DNA from: Ornithomonoglobus_A sp045537455
GTDB taxonomy: Bacteria; Bacillota; Clostridia; UBA1381
Reading direction: 5' to 3'
Length of the DNA: 10,261 bases
Assembly: GCA_045537455.1 (NCBI GenBank)
Contig: JAZSPM010000064.1
Coordinates: 1-10,261 of the forward strand
The stretch's first letter is position 1; each line of letters opens with the position of its first letter. The notes below the pieces were generated by a model, which was given only the letters and a program-made list of their open reading frames with translations, was not told the DNA's origin and ran no database searches. The position numbers and the translations under genes are program-made. Of this stretch, positions 5,805-10,261 are shown piece by piece.

Positions 5805-7040
5805 ATGTTTGAATATTATGACAGTAAAAAAATGCTTATACCAATAAAAATCTGGACTCAGTCCATTGAAGATGTAGAAAAAAACTGTATAGAACAGGCG
5901 ATAAATCTTGCCAGTCTTCCATTTGCAGTTGACCATATAGCACTCATGCCGGATACACACGCAGGTAAAGGTATGCCGATAGGCGGAGTTATTGCCTGTA
6001 AAGACGTAGTAATACCGAATGCTGTAGGTGTTGATATCGGTTGTGGAATGGGATTTGTACAAACAGATATACCTGTAAAATATCTTCGTGAAACAATGAC
6101 AGGAAGCGGAGAACTTATAAAAGTTATCATAGGAAATATTTTAAGAACCATACCTGTCGGAATGAATCACTACAAAAAAGCTCAGCCATCTCAGGTGCTT
6201 GACAAAGCTCTTGCAGAGATACATAAATATGCACAAGATGCTTCACTCATACCATACATCGAACAGAGTTATTGTTCTGTCGGCACACTCGGCGGTGGAA
6301 ATCATTTTATCGAAATTCAGGAAGATGAAAACGGTCTTGCCTGCATTATGCTCCACTCCGGAAGCCGTATGTTCGGAAATATGATAGGACAACATTTTAA
6401 TAAAATCGCAGGAGAAATCAACGAAAAATATTTTTCTGTTGTACCAAAGGAATATAATCTCCCATTTTTACCTGTAGACACAAACGAAGGTCAACGTTAC
6501 CTTAACTGGATGCATCTTGCCATGGATTTCGCTTTTGAAAACCGTTCTGTTATGCTCGAAAAAGTAAAAAATATTTTTAGCGAACAGGTTATAAAGCACA
6601 CAGGAATCATACCAAATTATACAGATGAAATCAACTGTCATCATAACTATGCTTCACTTGAAAATCATTATGGTCAGAATCTGTGGGTACACCGAAAAGG
6701 TGCTATACGTGCGAGAAATGATGAAACTGCAATTATCCCCGGTTCTATGGGATCTAACAGTTACATTGTAAAAGGTCTTGGAAACGCTGAAAGTTTCTTT
6801 ACATCGTCACATGGCGCAGGAAGAAGCTATTCCCGTACAGCAGCCTTAGAAAAGTTTTCTGTAGAATCAGTTATGGTAGATTTAAAAGATAAAAATGTTG
6901 TACTCGGAAAAAACAACAAAAAAGATGTTGCTGAAGAATGCAGATTTGCATACAAAGATATTGATACTGTAATGGAAAACCAAAAAGACCTGACAATCCC
7001 TGTAAAGAAACTCTTTACTGTCGGAGTTGTAAAAGGATAA
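5805..7040 (+). CDS. rtcB: RNA-splicing ligase RtcB
   Basis: A 411-residue complete RtcB, very close to the length I recall for the E. coli protein (about 408). RtcB ligates RNA 2',3'-cyclic phosphate or 3'-phosphate ends to 5'-OH ends using Mn2+ and GTP. Family motifs are all present: PDTHAGKGMPIGG (49-61), VGVDIGCGM with metal ligands D77 and C80 (74-82), GTLGGGNHFIE (160-170), LHSGSR (183-188), NCHHNYA (277-283), HRKGA (296-300) and SSHGAGR (334-340). H336 of the last motif should be the guanylylated histidine. An in-frame ATG at 5745 would add 20 residues. The ATG at 5805 is chosen because AGGAGG lies 8 nt before it and the predicted promoter lies downstream of 5745. No archease or RtcA gene is in view. 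The neighbours are the divergent WYL regulator and the convergent TIR gene. A housekeeping tRNA-repair or stress-induced RNA-repair role is inferred. Confidence 0.97.
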   Translation: MFEYYDSKKMLIPIKIWTQSIEDVEKNCIEQAINLASLPFAVDHIALMPDTHAGKGMPIGGVIACKDVVIPNAVGVDIGCGMGFVQTDIPVKYLRETMTGSGELIKVIIGNILRTIPVGMNHYKKAQPSQVLDKALAEIHKYAQDASLIPYIEQSYCSVGTLGGGNHFIEIQEDENGLACIMLHSGSRMFGNMIGQHFNKIAGEINEKYFSVVPKEYNLPFLPVDTNEGQRYLNWMHLAMDFAFENRSVMLEKVKNIFSEQVIKHTGIIPNYTDEINCHHNYASLENHYGQNLWVHRKGAIRARNDETAIIPGSMGSNSYIVKGLGNAESFFTSSHGAGRSYSRTAALEKFSVESVMVDLKDKNVVLGKNNKKDVAEECRFAYKDIDTVMENQKDLTIPVKKLFTVGVVKG

Positions 7041-7046
7041 TACGCA

Positions 7047-7090
7047 AAAACCATTGTAATTTTTGAAATGATGAAAATTACAATGGTTTT
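7047..7090. terminator. Bidirectional hairpin terminator between rtcB and the TIR gene
   Basis: A perfect 17-bp inverted repeat pairs AAAACCATTGTAATTTT (7047-7063) with 7074-7090, around a 10-nt loop. The stem ends in A/T runs on both sides, and TTTTATTATTTTAT follows on the plus strand, so it can serve both convergent genes (stops at 7038-7040 and 7123). Confidence 0.9.
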
Positions 7091-7122
7091 ATTATTTTAT
7101 AGAGTATATGTTATTATGATTA

Positions 7123-9045
7123 TCAATATCTATACTTGTTATAAACTTTTCTGCCGATAATTTCTGCTATAAACATAAGAATACCTGCAATTACAATAGG
7201 AATAAAAACGGTCATTTCGGATCTAGCAAAAAAAGGGTGACCTTGTGACAACAACATAATAGAGTTTATCGCTACACCTGCTATTATATTATAAACCTGA
7301 TATATGCGACCAAAACAAGAACAATTATCAAATCCTCTGGTTCTGAAATACGACCAAACTGCAATCAATAATATGATACATATAAGTCCGTCCGCTTTTA
7401 CACGTCCTTGTCCTATAGAAGTAAGAACCATCATTGAAAACAACGGCAGTACGAAAAACAGAACAATAGAAATTATACAACTTAAAACTCTGGCTGTTTT
7501 ATGTTTTCTATGATATTTTTTGCTGTTGCTGCCCTCTATACGTGCGATACTTTGCATACAGGATATCAGTTTCATATCCGAGTTCTTGTATTTTCCGGAT
7601 TTTTCATAAATTTTAACAGCTTTCTTTATGTCATCAATCTTTTTTGAATTACTCAACTGTCCGGCAATTTCAAGTTCCTTGTCAAATGCTGCAATTTTTT
7701 CACGACATTGATTTTTTAGTTTATCTGCCTCTTCTTCGCCCTTAAAATTATCAAGATACACTATACCATCTTCAATGATGTCAGAATAAATATCATTTAA
7801 AAGAGCTGTACGTATTAAATTAAAATGAATTTGTTTACAAATTTTCTGCAATCTTTCCGATACATCAGGTGGGTTATATTTGCATGCAAGTTTGTATGAT
7901 GTAAACTCATCAAAAACAATATTACTTTTTTCAAGTTCACTCCAGTTTCTTACCTGAACTTCAGCAAATAATTTATACAAAAAAGCTTCTCCGTTATATG
8001 TATCAAGATCCAGAACTTTTTCACACTGATTCAAAGCTTTATTAAATGAACCATCTTCCAGAAGTATATTTATCCTATCAAGCATTCTTGTAAGATCATT
8101 TACATTTGACGAATGATTGCTGTGCGAGTTACTTGAAACCTGTGAATTTTTTTTGCCCGTCAGTTTTCGGATACCATAGATAAGATCCTGAATAGCACCT
8201 ATCTTTGCCATATCCTGAGACTGAAGAAATGATAGTTCATCGGGCATATCATAAGGGTTCATATCTTTATATACAGGTACAATTGATTTGCTGTCATCAT
8301 TTCTCATCATAGAAATATAACGACTCCACTCATTTTTTACCCATGTTGAATTCATATATTCAGGTTTTGTTCCAACCACAAGCATAGCTTTTGAAGTAGC
8401 AAGTGCTGAAAAAATATACGGCTCATATGCCTTTCCAAGTTTACCCTCAAGTGTTATTCTTGCAAAAAACACTCTAAAGCCTTCTTTTACAAGACGCTCA
8501 TATATATCCTGAGCAATTACACTATCAGGTGTTCTTTCTCCGTTTTCATCGGTTTCTTTATAGCAAATAAAAACATCATACGGTTTTTCCTTAGATGAGA
8601 TTTCAAGAATGCCTTTTTGTATTGAATCTATGTATTCTGCCTGCTGTTTATAATATTCTGCCTGTTCTTCAGATGAATATCTGAGAACATTATGATAATC
8701 AGAATTTTTCAGAACAGATTCATACTTTGTTCGGTGACACGTTGCAATTTTCTTATTTGTCCCCGGATCATCAACATATGAAATTCCGTAATTGCATAAA
8801 ACGATTGACCAATAGATATCCGGATCATCTGAACATGAATCTAAAATTCTCTCATATATTTCTAAAGCCTTATCAAATTCACCGTGTTGACGAAAGTGAT
8901 TAGCACGATTTATCATATTTTTCTGCTGTACATCTTTTATATGCGAAACTGTCTGCTTTGTATTGCAGTACTCACATTCACATATCGTCATGCCTTCTGT
9001 TACATTTAAAGCACCGCCACACATCTTACATTGAAAAACTGACAT
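7123..9045 (-). CDS. Zinc-ribbon / TPR / TIR-domain protein with C-terminal membrane helices
   Basis: A 640-residue multidomain protein. An N-terminal zinc ribbon has C6-x2-C9 and C24-x2-C27, with an extra C22. A TPR-like helical pair follows (about 45-75, HGEFDKALEIYERIL). The TIR domain spans about 155-295: PYDVFICYKETD, GFRVFFARITLEG, ALATSKAMLVVGTKPEYMNSTWVKNEWSRY. E239 within W-x3-E is the best candidate for the NAD-hydrolysing glutamate of enzymatic TIRs. A second TPR-like unit lies at about 318-365 and another helical region at about 440-500. Four hydrophobic segments (about 518-545, 552-567, 583-600, 611-630) predict membrane anchoring; there is no signal peptide. The start has GGAGGGG 6 nt upstream. 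By domains it could be an NADase-type effector or a signalling scaffold. No Thoeris, CBASS or similar partner gene is adjacent, so a defence role is inference. Confidence 0.9.
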   Translation of the reverse strand: MSVFQCKMCGGALNVTEGMTICECEYCNTKQTVSHIKDVQQKNMINRANHFRQHGEFDKALEIYERILDSCSDDPDIYWSIVLCNYGISYVDDPGTNKKIATCHRTKYESVLKNSDYHNVLRYSSEEQAEYYKQQAEYIDSIQKGILEISSKEKPYDVFICYKETDENGERTPDSVIAQDIYERLVKEGFRVFFARITLEGKLGKAYEPYIFSALATSKAMLVVGTKPEYMNSTWVKNEWSRYISMMRNDDSKSIVPVYKDMNPYDMPDELSFLQSQDMAKIGAIQDLIYGIRKLTGKKNSQVSSNSHSNHSSNVNDLTRMLDRINILLEDGSFNKALNQCEKVLDLDTYNGEAFLYKLFAEVQVRNWSELEKSNIVFDEFTSYKLACKYNPPDVSERLQKICKQIHFNLIRTALLNDIYSDIIEDGIVYLDNFKGEEEADKLKNQCREKIAAFDKELEIAGQLSNSKKIDDIKKAVKIYEKSGKYKNSDMKLISCMQSIARIEGSNSKKYHRKHKTARVLSCIISIVLFFVLPLFSMMVLTSIGQGRVKADGLICIILLIAVWSYFRTRGFDNCSCFGRIYQVYNIIAGVAINSIMLLSQGHPFFARSEMTVFIPIVIAGILMFIAEIIGRKVYNKYRY

Positions 9046-9093
9046 ATTTCCCCTCCAACTTTTTAATAATCTTTTTTTAAATCACATATCCTA

Positions 9094-9122
9094 ATTTTAT
9101 CATAAATATACACAAAAAACAA
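9094..9122 (-). promoter_or_regulatory. Predicted promoter of the TIR-protein gene
   Basis: On the minus strand, TAAAAT (RC of 9094-9099) preceded by TGA (extended -10) lies 17 bp from TTGTTT (RC of 9117-9122). The -35 is weak (3/6), but the extended -10 compensates. The leader would be about 42 nt and is A/T-rich up to the GGAGGGG ribosome binding site. Confidence 0.55.
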
Positions 9123-9162
9123 GCTAAAAATCAGTCAACCTTAAATACTGCAACATTTTCTA

Positions 9163-9191
9163 TTGAAAGTTATTTTCTTATGGTGTATACT
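9163..9191 (+). promoter_or_regulatory. Predicted promoter of the GH3 gene
   Basis: TTGAAA (9163-9168) and TATACT (9186-9191) are 17 bp apart, each 5/6 to the sigma-A consensus. A second possible -10, TATAAT (9198-9203), has only TTCTTA at the -35 spacing. The leader would be about 33 nt and holds GAGGAGG at 9214-9220. Confidence 0.65.
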
Positions 9192-9230
9192 TGTACTTAT
9201 AATATATCACACAGAGGAGGATGTAATACA

Positions 9231-10261
9231 ATGTCAGAAATACAGGATACACTAACTTCATCAGAACAGATACAACTTGTAAACGGTGCTTCATTTTTCG
9301 GTACTTCCGAAATAGCTCAAAAAAATATACCACGTATTCAGATGCTTGACGGAGGTACCGGAATAAACTTTGAACAGCTTTTCGGTGACATTGCAAGCCG
9401 TGCAAAACAAGGTGAAATAGGCGGAGATACGCTTAGAAATGTAATAACAAATTTTTATGAACCAAAGAAACTTCATGATGAAGATTCAAAAAAACTGCAT
9501 AAATTTATAAAAGAAAAACTTCAGGAAATTATCCCGTCAATGACTCCCCCCGGATGCTATCCTCCGGGAATAATGCTCAGCGCAACATGGAACCCTGAAA
9601 TAATAAATAAAGTAGGCCATGCTTTAGGCCAGGAAGCCCGTGCCTACGGAATAAATATTTTACTCGGTACACCTAATATAAATCTGCACCGTGATATACG
9701 TAACGGCAGACTTTTTGAAGGATATTCCGAAGACCCATACCTAATATCCATACTTGCTCCCGAACTTGTAAAAGGTCTGCAATCCGAAGGAGTCGGTGCA
9801 AATGTAAAACACTTTGCAGCCAACAATCAGGAAACAAACAGAATGAATATAAATGAACTCATACCGGAACGTGCGCTTTTTGAACTCTATTTTCCGGGAT
9901 TCAGAGCATGTGTCAAAGCAGGTGCAGCAACTGTAATGAGTGCATACAATCGTATAAACGGTATTCCATGTACAGAAAACCGCACGATGCTCCATGATTT
10001 ACTGCGTGAAAAATGGGGATTTGACGGAGTTGTAATGTCTGACTGGAACGCAGTATATCACCCTGCCGATGCACTAAACGCAGGAAACGACCTTGCTATG
10101 CCGGGACCTATCGCACCCGATACACTTGAAAATGCACTTCAAAACGGAACATTATCAGAAGATGCATTAAAAATTTCCTCATCAAGAATTGCTAAGCTTG
10201 CAAGAAAATATGCTCAGAAACCAAATGGAGATATTTCTGTAGAACAAACAGATAAAACAGC
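9231..10261 (+). CDS. Glycoside hydrolase family 3 (beta-glucosidase-like), 3' end beyond window
   Basis: The frame is open from an ATG with GAGGAGG 10 nt upstream to the window edge, giving 343 complete codons of a longer gene. GH3 hallmarks are clear: LDGGTG with substrate-binding D40 (39-44), SATWN (117-121), RDIRNGRLFEGYSEDPYL (154-171), KHFAANNQETNR (193-204), and GFDGVVMSDW (263-272) with nucleophile D271. The general acid/base residue would be in the missing C-terminal half. There is no signal peptide, so it probably acts in the cytoplasm on imported beta-linked oligosaccharides such as cellodextrins. About 70 residues (45-115) between the DG motif and SATWN are longer than the usual loop there. 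The exact substrate (glucoside, xyloside or other) cannot be read from this part. It has its own promoter, divergent from the TIR gene, with no functional link apparent. Confidence 0.93.
   Translation, partial: MSEIQDTLTSSEQIQLVNGASFFGTSEIAQKNIPRIQMLDGGTGINFEQLFGDIASRAKQGEIGGDTLRNVITNFYEPKKLHDEDSKKLHKFIKEKLQEIIPSMTPPGCYPPGIMLSATWNPEIINKVGHALGQEARAYGINILLGTPNINLHRDIRNGRLFEGYSEDPYLISILAPELVKGLQSEGVGANVKHFAANNQETNRMNINELIPERALFELYFPGFRACVKAGAATVMSAYNRINGIPCTENRTMLHDLLREKWGFDGVVMSDWNAVYHPADALNAGNDLAMPGPIAPDTLENALQNGTLSEDALKISSSRIAKLARKYAQKPNGDISVEQTDKT

Noticed and set aside
5799..6151. Open frames on the minus strand inside rtcB
   Set aside because: They are shadows of the conserved rtcB frame, without ribosome binding sites or recognisable motifs. 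The same holds for short opposite-strand frames inside the WYL, tnpB, TIR and GH3 genes.
7123..9045. TIR gene as part of Thoeris or another named defence system
   Set aside because: No ThsA-like, SLOG, cyclase or other known partner is adjacent, and the domain order differs. Domain content alone does not establish the system.
9135..9142. TCAACCTT shared with the direct repeat at 5711-5718, hinting that one regulator controls both rtcB and the TIR/GH3 promoters
   Set aside because: A single 8-base match without the tandem partner or the same promoter geometry; chance is a sufficient explanation.
1..10261. CRISPR array, tRNA, rRNA or toxin-antitoxin pair
   Set aside because: No regularly spaced repeats, cloverleaf or rRNA-like stretch was seen. 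No pair of small adjacent genes is present in any intergenic region.

Overview
The window is AT-rich, with strong AGGAGG-type ribosome binding sites, sigma-A-type promoters, frequent ATA codons and U-tract hairpin terminators. Together with an intracellular GH3 glycosidase and two WYL proteins of a kind I associate with Ruminococcus-like Clostridia, this suggests a low-GC anaerobic gut or rumen Firmicute (Oscillospiraceae / Ruminococcus-like). The genus is an inference from style and protein look, not a database match.

Layout from left to right. Bases 1-57 hold the tail of a rightward membrane-protein-like gene. It converges, over a hairpin terminator, on a leftward AAA ATPase of the AAA_14/DUF4143 type (110-1318). 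Upstream of that ATPase is a near-consensus promoter embedded in inverted repeats. Next, all leftward, come a 321-residue WYL-domain regulator (1458-2423), an IS607-type element with overlapping tnpB (2517-3752) and serine-recombinase tnpA (3745-4338), and a second, 415-residue WYL-domain protein (4403-5650). Diverging from the second WYL gene is a complete RtcB RNA ligase (5805-7040). RtcB converges over a perfect 17-bp inverted-repeat terminator on a leftward gene for a zinc-ribbon / TPR / TIR / four-helix membrane protein (7123-9045). Diverging from that is the first 343 codons of a GH3 beta-glucosidase-like enzyme (9231 to the window end).

The most coherent unit is the pair of WYL proteins next to divergent rtcB. 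WYL proteins are ligand-responsive regulators (nucleic acids or nucleotides in known cases), and RtcB rejoins RNAs with 2',3'-cyclic phosphate or 3'-phosphate and 5'-OH ends. The rtcB promoter has a good -10 but no recognisable -35. The 154-bp divergent intergenic region also carries a tandem 10-bp direct repeat with 11-bp spacing, overlapping the -35 of the WYL promoter. I infer that the WYL proteins may activate rtcB and repress themselves, filling the role that RtcR fills in proteobacterial rtcBA operons. The IS607-type element lies exactly between the two WYL genes and probably inserted into a former tandem pair. The TIR protein has the features of a membrane-anchored NADase-like effector, but no recognised defence partner sits beside it.

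No stretch longer than about 190 bases lacks a gene. I saw no tRNA, rRNA, CRISPR array or replication origin.
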